This document shows, one piece after another, positions 9,898 to 19,773 of a stretch of DNA of 64,000 nt. The notes under the pieces were generated by a model, which saw only the letters and a program-made list of their open reading frames with translations, ran no database searches and was not told where the DNA came from. Location of the stretch: contig CAIZHQ010000025.1 of assembly GCA_903932865.1 (NCBI GenBank), positions 1 through 64,000 of the forward strand, written 5' to 3'. Numbering within the stretch: position 1 is the first letter of the stretch; each line of letters opens with the position of its first letter. This DNA comes from an uncultured Burkholderiales bacterium. GTDB taxonomy: Bacteria; Pseudomonadota; Gammaproteobacteria; Burkholderiales; Burkholderiaceae_C. Made by a program: the position numbers and the translations under genes.

Positions 9898-11607
9898 TCA
9901 CTTGATCATGGGCAGCTTCAGCCCCTGCTTTTTGGCCGTGGCCACGGCCAGCTCGTAACCGGCATCGGCATGGCGCATCACGCCCGAGCCGCTGTCGTTC
10001 ACCAGCACACGCGCCAGCCGCTCGGCCGCCGCGTCGGTGCCATCGGCCACGATGACCATGCCCGAGTGCTGCGAATAACCCATGCCCACGCCACCGCCGT
10101 GGTGCAGGCTGACCCAGCTGGCGCCGCCTGCGGTGTTGAGCAAGGCGTTCAGCAGCGGCCAGTCGCTCACGGCGTCTGTCCCGTCTTTCATGGCTTCGGT
10201 TTCGCGGTTGGGACTGGCCACCGAGCCGGTGTCCAGGTGGTCGCGGCCGATCACGATGGGGGCTTTGAGTTCGCCGGTGCGCACCATCTCGTTGAAGGCC
10301 AGTCCGGCCAGGTGCCGCTCGCCCAAACCCAGCCAGCAAATGCGCGCAGGCAGTCCCTGAAAGCGGATGCGCTCACGCGCCATGTCCAGCCAGCGGTGGG
10401 TGTGTGTGTTGTTCGGAAACAGTTCCTTGATCTTGGCGTCGGTTTTGTAGATGTCTTCGGGGTCACCCGACAAGGCCACCCAGCGGAACGGGCCCTTGCC
10501 TTCGCAGAACATGGGGCGGATGTAGGCGGGCACAAAGCCCGGGAAATCAAACGCGTTTTTCACGCCATGGTCAAACGCCACTTGGCGGATGTTGTTGCCG
10601 TAATCCACCGTGGGGATGCCCATGGCTTGAAAGTCCAGCATGGCTTGCACCTGGGTGGCGCAGCCTTGCGACGCTTCGGCCTTCAGGCGGGCGTGTTGGG
10701 CGGGGTCGTGTTGGGCGGCTTTCCACTGTGCCACGGTCCAGCCCGGGGGCAGGTAGCCGTTGATCAGGTCGTGCGCCGAAGTCTGGTCGGTCACCAGGTC
10801 GGGGCGCATGCCGCCCGCCTGGGCGCGTCGCACCAGCTCGGGCAGGATGTCGGCCGCATTGCCCAGCAGGGCAATCGAGATCGCCTCTTTGGCGGCGGTG
10901 TGGTGCGCGATCAAGGCCAGCGCGTCGTCCAGGTCTTTGGCTTGCTTGTCCACATAGCGGGTGCGCAAGCGGAAGTCGATGCTGCTTTGCTGGCATTCGA
11001 TGTTGAGAGAACAAGCGCCTGCCAGCGTGGCCGCCAAGGGTTGTGCGCCGCCCATGCCGCCCAAACCGGCCGTCAAAATCCAGCGCCCGGTCCAGTCGTT
11101 GTGGTAGTGCTGGCGACCGGCTTCGACAAAGGTCTCGAACGTGCCTTGCACGATGCCTTGGGTGCCGATGTAAATCCACGAGCCGGCCGTCATCTGCCCG
11201 TACATGAACAGGCCCTTGCGGTCGAGTTCGTTGAAGTGCTCCCAATTGGCCCACTTGGGTACCAGGTTGGAGTTGGCGATCAGCACACGCGGCGCATTGG
11301 CGTGCGTCTTGAACACGCCCACCGGCTTGCCCGACTGGATGAGCAAGGACTCGTCTTCGTTCAGGTCTTTGAGCGAGGCCAAAATTTGGTCAAAGCACGC
11401 CCAGTCGCGCGCAGCGCGGCCAATGCCGCCGTAGACCACCAGGCTTTGTGGGTTCTCGGCCACTTCGGGGTCGAGGTTGTTTTGCACCATGCGGTAGGCG
11501 GCTTCGGTGACCCAGTTCTTGCAGGTCAGCGTGCTGCCGCGTGGGGCACGCACCACGCGGGTGGGGTCCAGGCGAGGGTCGATGCCGGAGTCGGTGGAGA
11601 GGGTCAT
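9898..11607 (-). CDS. hutU: Urocanate hydratase
   Basis: [57 protein letters not shown]. Confidence 0.97.
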   Translation of the reverse strand: MTLSTDSGIDPRLDPTRVVRAPRGSTLTCKNWVTEAAYRMVQNNLDPEVAENPQSLVVYGGIGRAARDWACFDQILASLKDLNEDESLLIQSGKPVGVFKTHANAPRVLIANSNLVPKWANWEHFNELDRKGLFMYGQMTAGSWIYIGTQGIVQGTFETFVEAGRQHYHNDWTGRWILTAGLGGMGGAQPLAATLAGACSLNIECQQSSIDFRLRTRYVDKQAKDLDDALALIAHHTAAKEAISIALLGNAADILPELVRRAQAGGMRPDLVTDQTSAHDLINGYLPPGWTVAQWKAAQHDPAQHARLKAEASQGCATQVQAMLDFQAMGIPTVDYGNNIRQVAFDHGVKNAFDFPGFVPAYIRPMFCEGKGPFRWVALSGDPEDIYKTDAKIKELFPNNTHTHRWLDMARERIRFQGLPARICWLGLGERHLAGLAFNEMVRTGELKAPIVIGRDHLDTGSVASPNRETEAMKDGTDAVSDWPLLNALLNTAGGASWVSLHHGGGVGMGYSQHSGMVIVADGTDAAAERLARVLVNDSGSGVMRHADAGYELAVATAKKQGLKLPMIK

Positions 11608-11648
11608 GTGGGCTCCTTGTGGGTGAAAAATGGGTGTCTAAAAGTCTT

Positions 11649-13193
11649 TCAGCGCACGCCGGGCAAATCAAGGGCCGAGCCGCTTTGCAGCAAGGCCCCG
11701 CTCTTGACCATGTCGATGGCCGCATGCAGGTCGGGCTGGATGTGGCGGTCGTCGTCCAGGCGCGCCACGCGTGTACGCAGCAAAGCCATGGCGGCGGCCA
11801 AAGGCGCGCTGGTGTGCAGCGGCGCATGAAAATCGCAGCCTTGGGCAGCGGCCATCCATTCAATGCCGATCACGGCCATGGCGTTGTCGGCCATGGGCAG
11901 CAGGCGACGGGCACCGTGCGCGGCCATGGACACATGGTCTTCTTGGTTGGCCGAGGTGGGGATGGAGTCGACACTGGCCGGGTAGGCGCGTTGCTTGTTT
12001 TCTGACACCAAGGCGGCCGCTGTGACCTGCGGGATCATGAAGCCTGAGTTCAAACCAGGCTTGGGTGTGAGAAAAGCGGGCAAGCCCGACAGCGCCGGGT
12101 CCACCAACATGGCGATGCGGCGCTCGGCCAAAGAGCCGATTTCGCAAATGGCCATGGCGATCATGTCGGCGGCAAAGGCCACGGGTTCGGCGTGGAAGTT
12201 ACCGCCAGACAAAGATTCATCGGTGTCGCTGAAGATCAGTGGGTTGTCGGACACGCCATTGGCTTCGGTTTCCAGCAACTGCGCGGCGTTGTGCAGCACA
12301 TCCAGGCAAGCGCCCATGACCTGCGGCTGGCAGCGCAGGCAATACGGGTCTTGCACGCGCTCGTCGCCTTGCAGGTGCGAGGCACGGATGGCGCTGCCGC
12401 TGAGCAATTGGCGCAGGGCCTCGGCGGTGGCGATCTGTCCCCGGTGCTTGCGCAGGCGGTGGATGCGGGCGTCAAAAGGCGCGTCCGACCCCTTGGCCGC
12501 ATCGGTGGCCAAAGCGCCGGTGAGCAGGGCCGACTGGAACAGGCGCTCGGCCTCGAACAAACCCGCCAAGGCGTTGGCGGTGGAAAACTGCGTGCCGTTG
12601 AGCAGGGCTAAACCTTCTTTGGGCCCCAGCGCCACCGGGGCCAGGCCCACGCTGGCCAATGCTTGCACGGCGGGCATGCGGCCTTGGGGGGTGTCGGCAT
12701 CGCCCACGCCGATCATCACCGCTGTCATGTGGGCCAGCGGTGCCAGATCGCCCGAAGCGCCCACCGAGCCCTGACCGGGCACCACCGGGATGATGCCTTG
12801 GGCCAGCATGGCTTCGAGCAAGGCCAGCGTGGCCGGGCGAATGCCCGAAGCACCTTGGGCCAAGCTGGCGATTTTCAAAGCCATCATGAGCCGGGTGATG
12901 GCCACCGGTGTGGCCTCGCCCACACCCGCCGCGTGCGAGAGCACGATGTTGCGTTGCAAGGTCTCCAGGTCTTCGGCCGGAATGCGCACGCTGGCCAGCT
13001 TGCCAAAGCCGGTGTTGATGCCGTACACCGGCGCGCCCTTGGCCACAATGCGGGCCACGCTGTTGGTACTGGCCTGCACGGCGGCGGCGCAGGCTGAGTC
13101 CAACGTGGGTGTGGCGCCCCGGTAAATGGCGCACCAGTCGGCCAAAGGCACCTGGCCGGGAATGAGTTTCAAAAATGGGGGCGTCATGCGCAT
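11649..13193 (-). CDS. hutH: Histidine ammonia-lyase
   Basis: [15 protein letters not shown] (MIO motif ASG), [11 protein letters not shown]. Confidence 0.97.
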   Translation of the reverse strand: MRMTPPFLKLIPGQVPLADWCAIYRGATPTLDSACAAAVQASTNSVARIVAKGAPVYGINTGFGKLASVRIPAEDLETLQRNIVLSHAAGVGEATPVAITRLMMALKIASLAQGASGIRPATLALLEAMLAQGIIPVVPGQGSVGASGDLAPLAHMTAVMIGVGDADTPQGRMPAVQALASVGLAPVALGPKEGLALLNGTQFSTANALAGLFEAERLFQSALLTGALATDAAKGSDAPFDARIHRLRKHRGQIATAEALRQLLSGSAIRASHLQGDERVQDPYCLRCQPQVMGACLDVLHNAAQLLETEANGVSDNPLIFSDTDESLSGGNFHAEPVAFAADMIAMAICEIGSLAERRIAMLVDPALSGLPAFLTPKPGLNSGFMIPQVTAAALVSENKQRAYPASVDSIPTSANQEDHVSMAAHGARRLLPMADNAMAVIGIEWMAAAQGCDFHAPLHTSAPLAAAMALLRTRVARLDDDRHIQPDLHAAIDMVKSGALLQSGSALDLPGVR

Positions 13194-13236
13194 GGCTTAT
13201 TCAGCAAACAAGGGGTGAGCTGCAGGGTGAAGGGCA

Positions 13237-14031
13237 TCAGGTCGAGATCGGGTTGCCGCTGGCGCTGTAGCGGCTGCCCAGGCGGTAGCGGCTGGCGGGG
13301 TGCAGGCAGCGCACCAAGGTCACGGGTACGCCCTGCGTCCAGGTGCGGCGGGTCAAGAGCAAACAAGGCTCGGCCGCGTCCATGTGCAGGCGTTGGGCTT
13401 GCTCGGTGGTGGGCAGCACCGCATCGACCACATGCTCGATTTCGTCAAAAGGCACAGTGCGCACCAGAAACTCAGAAGGCTGCTGCTGGGTGAAGTCTTG
13501 CTGGGCAAAATCGGGCACCACTTTTGGGTTGACAAAGCGGTCTTCCAGTTGGATGGGCACGCCATCTTCCAGGTGCACGCACACCGAATGGAACACCGAT
13601 TCGCCCGTGCGCACGTTCAGCGCGGCCGCCACTTCCAGGGTGGCGGCGACACGCTCGACCACCAGCATTTCGCAGGCGTAGTCGTGACCGCGTTGGCGAA
13701 TCTCGCTGGCCAGATTGACGATTTGCAGCAAGGTCGATTGCGGTTTTTGCTCGGCCACGAAACTGCCCACACCGGCCACGCGCACGATGCGCCCTTGGCC
13801 TACCAGTTCGCGCAAGGCCCGGTTCACGGTCATGCGCGACATGCCAAATTGCGCGACCAGCTCGTGCTCTGAAGGCAGGCGGTCACCTGCACGCAAGCTG
13901 CCGTCCTGGATTTTGCGGGCGATGTGGTCCTTCACCTGCTGGAAAAGGGCCACGGGCTCGCCCGTCAGGGTTTGGGGCCTACGGGCGGTGCGGTGTCGCT
14001 GATTGATGGCGGACGTTGCAGTGCGGGTCAT
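13237..14031 (-). CDS. hutC: GntR/HutC-family histidine utilisation repressor
   Basis: N-terminal wHTH GDRLPSEHELVAQFGMSRMTVNRALRELVGQGRIVRVAGVGSFVAEQ and UTRA domain. Start could alternatively be 14052. Confidence 0.92.
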   Translation of the reverse strand: MTRTATSAINQRHRTARRPQTLTGEPVALFQQVKDHIARKIQDGSLRAGDRLPSEHELVAQFGMSRMTVNRALRELVGQGRIVRVAGVGSFVAEQKPQSTLLQIVNLASEIRQRGHDYACEMLVVERVAATLEVAAALNVRTGESVFHSVCVHLEDGVPIQLEDRFVNPKVVPDFAQQDFTQQQPSEFLVRTVPFDEIEHVVDAVLPTTEQAQRLHMDAAEPCLLLTRRTWTQGVPVTLVRCLHPASRYRLGSRYSASGNPIST

Positions 14032-14079
14032 GAGGGAGTCTTCAAAGCGCAAAAACCGGGGTGTCCAAGTGCGATGCGC

Positions 14080-14862
14080 TCAATGCCTGTCCGTGGCCAT
14101 GGCTTCGGCCCGGATTTCTTCGGTCAGCTGCGCCTTCAAGGCCATGAACTCGGGCGAGGTCTTGATCGTGTAATGGCGGGGGTGCGGAAAGTCCACCGCC
14201 AACTCGGTCTTGATGCGGCCGGGGCGGGCACTGAACACCGCCACGCGGTTGGCCATGAAAATCGCCTCGTCGATGTCGTGCGTGACGAACAGCACGGTTT
14301 TTTGCGCCGACTCCCAAATGCCCAACAGCAGCTCTTGCATCAGCACGCGGGTCTGGTTGTCCAGTGCGCCAAAGGGCTCGTCCATCAACAAAATTTTGGG
14401 GTCGTTGGCCAGCGCCCGCGCAATGGCCGTGCGCTGCTGCATGCCGCCTGACAATTGTTTGGGGAAGTGCTGTTCAAACCCGCGCAGGCCCACTTTGGCG
14501 ATGAAGTCATCGGAGCGTTCTTTTTGTTCGTGCTCGGGCATGCCGCGTTCGCGCAGGCCAAAGCGGATGTTTTGCTCCACGGTCAGCCAGGGGAACAGCG
14601 TGTAACTCTGGAACACCATGCCTCGATCGGCACCCGGGCCTTGCACTGGCACGCCGTCCAGCAGCACCTGGCCGGTGGTGGGCTGATCGAGCCCCGCCAC
14701 GATCCGCAGCAAGGTCGATTTGCCGCAACCCGAAGGGCCGAGGATGGTGACGAAATCGTTTTCGCGCACCTCGAAATTCACCGGGGTGAGGGCCTGCGTG
14801 GCTTGTCCTTTGGGCGAGGTGAAGACGCGCGAGACGCCTTGGATTGACAGTTGGCTGCTCAC
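14080..14862 (-). CDS. NitT/TauT-family ABC transporter ATP-binding protein
   Basis: GPSGCGKSTLLRIVAGL, LSGGMQQRTAIARALANDPKILLMDEPFGALD. Confidence 0.93.
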   Translation of the reverse strand: MSSQLSIQGVSRVFTSPKGQATQALTPVNFEVRENDFVTILGPSGCGKSTLLRIVAGLDQPTTGQVLLDGVPVQGPGADRGMVFQSYTLFPWLTVEQNIRFGLRERGMPEHEQKERSDDFIAKVGLRGFEQHFPKQLSGGMQQRTAIARALANDPKILLMDEPFGALDNQTRVLMQELLLGIWESAQKTVLFVTHDIDEAIFMANRVAVFSARPGRIKTELAVDFPHPRHYTIKTSPEFMALKAQLTEEIRAEAMATDRH

Positions 14863-15692
14863 AGTGAACTCCAGGCAAACAGGCGGCGGTTGAGTGCCTT
14901 GAAGGCAAAGTCCGATACCAAGCCAATCAGGCCGATGACGATGATGCCAAAGATGATCTGGCCGGTGTTGAGCAGCGCCTGGCTGTCGGTGATCATGTGG
15001 CCAATGCCCGACGATGAACCGATCAATTCGGCCACGATCACATAGGTCCAGGCCCAGCCCAGCACCAGACGCAAAATTTCGGCGATCTCGGGTGCGGCAC
15101 CCGGAATCAACACACGATTGACGATGCCCGAAGGCGTGGCACCCAGGGTGTAGGCGGCTTCGACCAGGTCACGCCGCGCTGCGCCCACGCACACCGCCAC
15201 CATCAGCACGATCTGGAACACCGAGCCGATGAAAATCACCAACACTTTTTGCAGCTCGCCAATGCCCGCCCACAAAATCAGCAAGGGGATGAAGGCCGAG
15301 GCGGGCAAATAGCGGCAAAAGGACACAAAGGGTTCCAGGAAGGCCTCTACCCCTTTGTGCGCGCCCATCGCAATGCCCAGCGGCACGGCGATCAGGCTGG
15401 CCAAAATGAAGCCGGCCAGCACCCGCCAAATCGTCATGGCGATGTCGTGGGAAAAATTGAATTCGGTGAACAAGAGGATGGCCTCTTGCACCATGGTCAC
15501 CGGGCTGGCCAAAAAGGTGGGCGAGACATAACCGCCCAGCGTGAAAAACGCCCATGCGGCAAAAAACAGAATGAAAAAACCGATGCCCAGCAACCACCGC
15601 GACTGCGCGCGCACCGGCTCCAGCGGGGCCAGTGCGCGGCGGCGTGGCCGCACAGCGATCGATGGGTTCGAAGTCGGGTGTGCGCTGGCCAT
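14859..15692 (-). CDS. NitT/TauT-family ABC transporter permease
   Basis: BPD_transp_1-like TM protein; SAFIPLLILWAGIGELQKVLVIFIGSVFQIVLM. Confidence 0.9.
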   Translation of the reverse strand: MASAHPTSNPSIAVRPRRRALAPLEPVRAQSRWLLGIGFFILFFAAWAFFTLGGYVSPTFLASPVTMVQEAILLFTEFNFSHDIAMTIWRVLAGFILASLIAVPLGIAMGAHKGVEAFLEPFVSFCRYLPASAFIPLLILWAGIGELQKVLVIFIGSVFQIVLMVAVCVGAARRDLVEAAYTLGATPSGIVNRVLIPGAAPEIAEILRLVLGWAWTYVIVAELIGSSSGIGHMITDSQALLNTGQIIFGIIVIGLIGLVSDFAFKALNRRLFAWSSL

Positions 15693-15696
15693 GGCT

Positions 15697-16662
15697 TTAC
15701 TTGATGAAGCTGGTGTCAAACATGGCGTTGAAGTCGGTGGGTGCCCTGCGGATCACACCGGCTTCCAGCAAGATGGCGGCAGCGTCCTTCATGAAGCTTT
15801 GCAATTCACCAGCAAAGAACTTCTGGTTGGCCGCTTTGTCTTGCCAGCGCAGGAAGGACGATGATTTGGCAAAAGCCTCGCCGGTTTGCCTCACGGCTGC
15901 GCCCATGATCTCGTTGGATTTGACCGGGTCGGTCTTGATCATCTCCAGCGCATCAAAGTACGCGTTGGCCAGGCTTTGCGCGGCCTTGGGGTTGGCCTTG
16001 AGCCAATCAGGGGCGCAGCCTACCGTGTCCATGACCATGGGGTAGTCAAGTGTGGTGGCCAAAATCTTGCCGGCCTGGGGGTTGCTGCGCACGGTGGACA
16101 AATAGGGCTCGTAGGTCATGGCCGCATCGTTCTGGCCGGCCACAAAGGACTGGGCCGCCGCCTGGGGTGACAAGGTGACAAGCTTGACGTCTTTCATGCT
16201 CATGCCGTTTTTGTTGAGCATCCAAGCCAAGCCGAAATAGGGCGCCGTACCGGGCGCATCCACGCCAATGCTTTTGCCCTTGAGGTCAGCAAAATTGTTG
16301 ATGTTGCCGCGCACGGCAATGCCATCGGCCCCAAACGACTTGTCGAGCTGAAAGATCTGAACGATGGGCACGCCATTGGTGTTCCAAGCCACATGCGTTT
16401 CCACCGTGGTGGCGGCGCACTGGATGGCTTTGGAGGCCAGGGCCAGGTGGCGGTCTTTCTGGGGAATCATTTTGATGTCGACCTCCAGACCGTGTTTTTT
16501 GAACAAACCTGCTTTGTCGGCCAGGGTCAGCGGAGCAAAGCCCGTCCATCCCGACATGCCCAGGGCCAGTTTGACCTCCTGGGCTTGTGTGTGAAATGAC
16601 AGGCTGGCCGTGAGCGCACCGGCCAGGATCAGCGAGGCGAATTTGACGTTTGATTTGCGCAT
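15697..16662 (-). CDS. NMT1/SsuA-like ABC substrate-binding protein
   Basis: Signal peptide; KLALGMSGWTGFAPLTLADKAGLFKKHGLEVDIKMIPQ. Confidence 0.9.
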   Translation of the reverse strand: MRKSNVKFASLILAGALTASLSFHTQAQEVKLALGMSGWTGFAPLTLADKAGLFKKHGLEVDIKMIPQKDRHLALASKAIQCAATTVETHVAWNTNGVPIVQIFQLDKSFGADGIAVRGNINNFADLKGKSIGVDAPGTAPYFGLAWMLNKNGMSMKDVKLVTLSPQAAAQSFVAGQNDAAMTYEPYLSTVRSNPQAGKILATTLDYPMVMDTVGCAPDWLKANPKAAQSLANAYFDALEMIKTDPVKSNEIMGAAVRQTGEAFAKSSSFLRWQDKAANQKFFAGELQSFMKDAAAILLEAGVIRRAPTDFNAMFDTSFIK

Positions 16663-16756
16663 GAAGGAACTCCTTTTTGTTGATCAAGCCCGCTTGACAT
16701 GGCCGCAAACGGCACCGACAAGCAGGCAAAAAGCCACCACCACCACCCCGTTCAAC

Positions 16757-16768
16757 TTGTATAGACAG
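16757..16768. promoter_or_regulatory. HutC-type operator 1
   Basis: TTGTATAGACAG contains GTATAGAC, matching the HutC-subfamily core GT-N-TA-N-AC; followed by GATGGTGC. Confidence 0.6.
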
Positions 16769-16890
16769 GATGGTGCCAAAAGAAAAAGCTGCCCGCGTGC
16801 AGGAAACAACATCTCTCCCAACATCCGCACCAGCAATGAGCATTATGAGGTTCTCAGCCCCAAAAGGCATCGGGAATTGCACCATCTTGC

Positions 16891-16902
16891 TGTCTATACA
16901 AA
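16891..16902. promoter_or_regulatory. HutC-type operator 2 (inverted)
   Basis: TGTCTATACAA, reverse complement of site 1, also flanked by GCACCATC. Confidence 0.6.
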
Positions 16903-16947
16903 TAGGTGTTAAGAGTGGCCATTGCACACAGCAAGGCGTGTGCCAGT

Positions 16948-17751
16948 TCACACCGCGTAACCGGGTGACACCTTGTCGGCCAGGCGCAGCATGGCCGGCC
17001 ATTCTTTCCAGCCCAGCGGGCTGCGCCCCTCGGGGTATTCGCGCAGCGCGGCCTGGTTGAAGCCCAAGCGGCTGATTTGCTCGGCCACACCGTCCGGCGG
17101 AAAGTTCAATTCTTGCCCGCAGGCCATCGCGTCCAGCTGGGCCTGGCAGGCTTTTTCAAGGTGCCACATGCTGCTGAAAGCTTCGGCCACCGTGTAGCCC
17201 ACCACCAGCGTGCCGTGGTTGCGCAAGACCATGACCATGTGGTTGCCCAGATCGCTGGCCAGGCGCTCGCGCTCTTGCAGATTCACAGCCAAGCCCTCTG
17301 ACTCGTGGTACGCCACTTTGCCGTGGAACATCATGGCGTGCTGGCTCAGCGGCAGCAGGCCGCACTTGAGCATCGAGATCGCCATGCCGGCACGGGTGTG
17401 CAAATGCAGCACGCAATGGGCATCGTCGCGCGCCGTGTGAATGGCGCTGTGGATCACGAATCCGGCACGGTGCACGTCGTGCGGGCTGTCGTCCACCTTG
17501 TTGCCATCGCTGTCGATCTTGACCAGGCTCGACGCCGTGATTTCGTCAAAAGACCAGCCAAAGGGGTTGATCAGGTAATGCTGTGTGCCCGGCACCCTGA
17601 GCGAAATGTGGGTGTAAATCAGGTCGGTCCAGCCGTGGTGCGCCACCAACCGGTAGCAAGCGGCCAGGTCAATCCGGGCCTGCCACTCTTGGGGCGACAT
17701 GTGGGCGGGCGCTGGGCCGCGGGTGGCGTGCAGATCGGTCAGTGGTGTCAC
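16948..17751 (-). CDS. Class II aldolase/adducin-family protein
   Basis: GWTDLIYTHISLRVPG, DAHCVLHLHTRAGMAIS, VLRNHGTLVVG. Confidence 0.9.
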   Translation of the reverse strand: MTPLTDLHATRGPAPAHMSPQEWQARIDLAACYRLVAHHGWTDLIYTHISLRVPGTQHYLINPFGWSFDEITASSLVKIDSDGNKVDDSPHDVHRAGFVIHSAIHTARDDAHCVLHLHTRAGMAISMLKCGLLPLSQHAMMFHGKVAYHESEGLAVNLQERERLASDLGNHMVMVLRNHGTLVVGYTVAEAFSSMWHLEKACQAQLDAMACGQELNFPPDGVAEQISRLGFNQAALREYPEGRSPLGWKEWPAMLRLADKVSPGYAV

Positions 17752-17862
17752 GTTGGGGCTCCGGAAAAAACGCGGGCTGCGCTCAAGCGAAAAGGCTATT
17801 TCACTGTATCAGGCAAGGCAGTGAAAGCTGAGCCACAAGTGACCACCTGCGGCAAAGAGCGC

Positions 17863-18606
17863 TCAGCGCAGCGGGGCCTGGCGCAGCAAAACAATGTTGC
17901 GGTAGCCCAGGCGGATCAGGCCTTCCTCCTGAAAATGCCGCAGCTGCTGGTTCACCCGCTGACGCGAGGCAGAGGCGGCTTGGGCCAGGTCGGACTGGCT
18001 CACGCGCAGCATCACGCCATCGGGCACGGCCACGCTGTTGAATTTGGCAATGCGCTCTAATGTGGCCCACACGCGTTGCTCGAGGCTGTGCATGCTTTGA
18101 TCGGCCAGCGTGTCCAACAGATGATTGATGCGCAGGCCGAGGATGCGCAGCAAATCCACCGCCACCACCGGATCGCGGGTGATCAGGTCAACCAAGCGGT
18201 TGCGCTCGATGTGCAGTACCTGCGTGGTGCCCACGGCCACCAGATCGGCAGGGTAGGTGGTTTCTGCGAACACCGAGCTCAAGCCCGAAATTTCGCCAGG
18301 CAGCATCCAGCGCAGCAAGTGCTCTTCGCCTTCCGGGGTGGTCACGCTCACGCGCAAACGCCCTTTGACCAGCAGCAAGGCGGTCGACGTGGCTTGGCCC
18401 CGGCTGAGCACCACTTGTCCTTCGGTCCATTCGCGCAGCACGCCCACGCTGTGCAAGGCTTTGGCGGAGCGGGCCGTCAATGCGGCGTTCTCTGCCCAAA
18501 CTTTGGTGAACACGTCGGCATCGAGCGCTTTGTATGCTGGCTGGCGCACTGTGCGCTGCTTGGTATTGAAAGGACGGATGGGCGGCAAAGGCATGGTGTC
18601 TTTCAT
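17863..18606 (-). CDS. Crp/Fnr-family transcriptional regulator
   Basis: cNMP-binding-like N-terminus and HTH VSQSDLAQAASASRQRVNQQLRHFQEEGLI. Confidence 0.9.
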   Translation of the reverse strand: MKDTMPLPPIRPFNTKQRTVRQPAYKALDADVFTKVWAENAALTARSAKALHSVGVLREWTEGQVVLSRGQATSTALLLVKGRLRVSVTTPEGEEHLLRWMLPGEISGLSSVFAETTYPADLVAVGTTQVLHIERNRLVDLITRDPVVAVDLLRILGLRINHLLDTLADQSMHSLEQRVWATLERIAKFNSVAVPDGVMLRVSQSDLAQAASASRQRVNQQLRHFQEEGLIRLGYRNIVLLRQAPLR

Positions 18607-18642
18607 TCTGCGGCGAAAAGTTTTTTTGAGTGCTTTCCCCTA

Positions 18643-18664
18643 AATTGTCACATCAGAAACAATT
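18643..18664. promoter_or_regulatory. Palindromic operator candidate between the Crp/Fnr gene and tauA-like gene
   Basis: AATTGT-N10-ACAATT perfect inverted repeat in the divergent intergenic region. Confidence 0.6.
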
Positions 18665-18740
18665 CGTGGCCTCTGGGGGCCATTAAATCTGGGCACCGAG
18701 CTTGACGGTGATCAAGTCAAAGAACCCCACTGGAGACGAC

Positions 18741-19739
18741 ATGAAATTTTCTGCCCCCGCCTTTGTTCGCACCACACTGGGTGCCATCGCCCTGACTTGG
18801 GGTGCCAGCGCCATGGCGCAGTCCGTGGTGCGCTTTCAGGACTATCCCGGCACCGGCAATTTGATGGTGCGTGTGGCCCAAGAACAAGGCTTTTGCCAGC
18901 AAGCGGGCATTCGCTGCGAACTGAGAACAATCCCCGGAGCGCCGCTCGGCATGCAGACCATGCTCTCCGGTGACATCGAAGTGTTTTTTGGCCCCATCGA
19001 AGTGGCCGCTGCTGCGGTGGCCCGCAAGGCGCCCATCTCCATCATCGCCGCAGGTTTCACCGATCCGATATTTTTCATGGCCGCAGGTGCAAAAACCGAA
19101 TTGGAGACCGAAAAAGAAGGCTATCCCGGCGTGGTCAAGTCCTTCAAGGGCAAGAAAATTGGCGTGACTCAGCGCGGCTCGGGTGCCGAATTTCAAGTCA
19201 TCGACATGCTGGCAGATGTGGGCCTGACTGCGAACGACGTGACCTTTGTGGCCGTGGGCGCGCCCGACACGGCCTTTCCTGCACTCACACGCGGCCAGGT
19301 CGACCTGATCATGACCTTCTCGCCTACCGATGGCATGTGCGAGGTGCTCAAGGCCTGCCGTGTTGTGGTGGATCCCCGCAAAGGTCAAGGACCCAAGAGC
19401 TTGCTGGCCACCCGTGGCGGCTCCGGCACCATGGCGGTGAAGGCCGAGTGGGCAGCGGCCAATCCGCAAACGGTGGCCGCCATCCGAAGGACGCTGGAGT
19501 TGTCGGAGGCGTTCATCGCCAACCCGGCCAACTTCGGCCGCACGCTGGAGATCCTGCGCAAGACCTTTGCCCTGCAATTGCCCAACGCAGAACAGATCGC
19601 CGAAGTGGCGCTGCGCAACACCATCAGCAACTTCAAGGCCCGTGGCACCGTGCCCGCCATGCAGGCGGTGGCCAATGCCATGACCGAAAACAAGCTGTTG
19701 CCCGGCAGAGTAGAAATGGCCCCCGCAGTATTGCCTTGA
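18741..19739 (+). CDS. NitT/TauT-family ABC substrate-binding protein (TauA position)
   Basis: Signal peptide MKFSAPAFVRTTLGAIALTWGASAMAQ; NMT1-like fold sequence. Confidence 0.88.
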   Translation: MKFSAPAFVRTTLGAIALTWGASAMAQSVVRFQDYPGTGNLMVRVAQEQGFCQQAGIRCELRTIPGAPLGMQTMLSGDIEVFFGPIEVAAAAVARKAPISIIAAGFTDPIFFMAAGAKTELETEKEGYPGVVKSFKGKKIGVTQRGSGAEFQVIDMLADVGLTANDVTFVAVGAPDTAFPALTRGQVDLIMTFSPTDGMCEVLKACRVVVDPRKGQGPKSLLATRGGSGTMAVKAEWAAANPQTVAAIRRTLELSEAFIANPANFGRTLEILRKTFALQLPNAEQIAEVALRNTISNFKARGTVPAMQAVANAMTENKLLPGRVEMAPAVLP

Positions 19740-19773
19740 ACTTCGGACATCGCGGTATTTTCAGGAACTCTTC

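Noticed and set aside
9881-10339. N-terminal extension of the hutI ORF into hutU
   Set aside because: Extension is out of frame with hutU, Arg/Pro-rich, and a natural ATG ([17 protein letters not shown]) exists at 9880 between the genes.
9970-11829. 619-aa plus-strand ORF antisense to hutU, and similar long shadows (34437-36149 -, 27297-28973 -, 36868-38142 +, 23166-24737 -, 38290-39324 +)
   Set aside because: Each lies antisense to a clearly recognised gene in high-GC DNA with strong third-position bias; translations are His/Gly/Arg/Ala-rich with no recognisable family.
16948-17751. Class II aldolase as part of the BMC cargo
   Set aside because: It is on the opposite strand beyond the Crp/Fnr gene and has no obvious encapsulation-peptide tail; association remains possible but unsupported.
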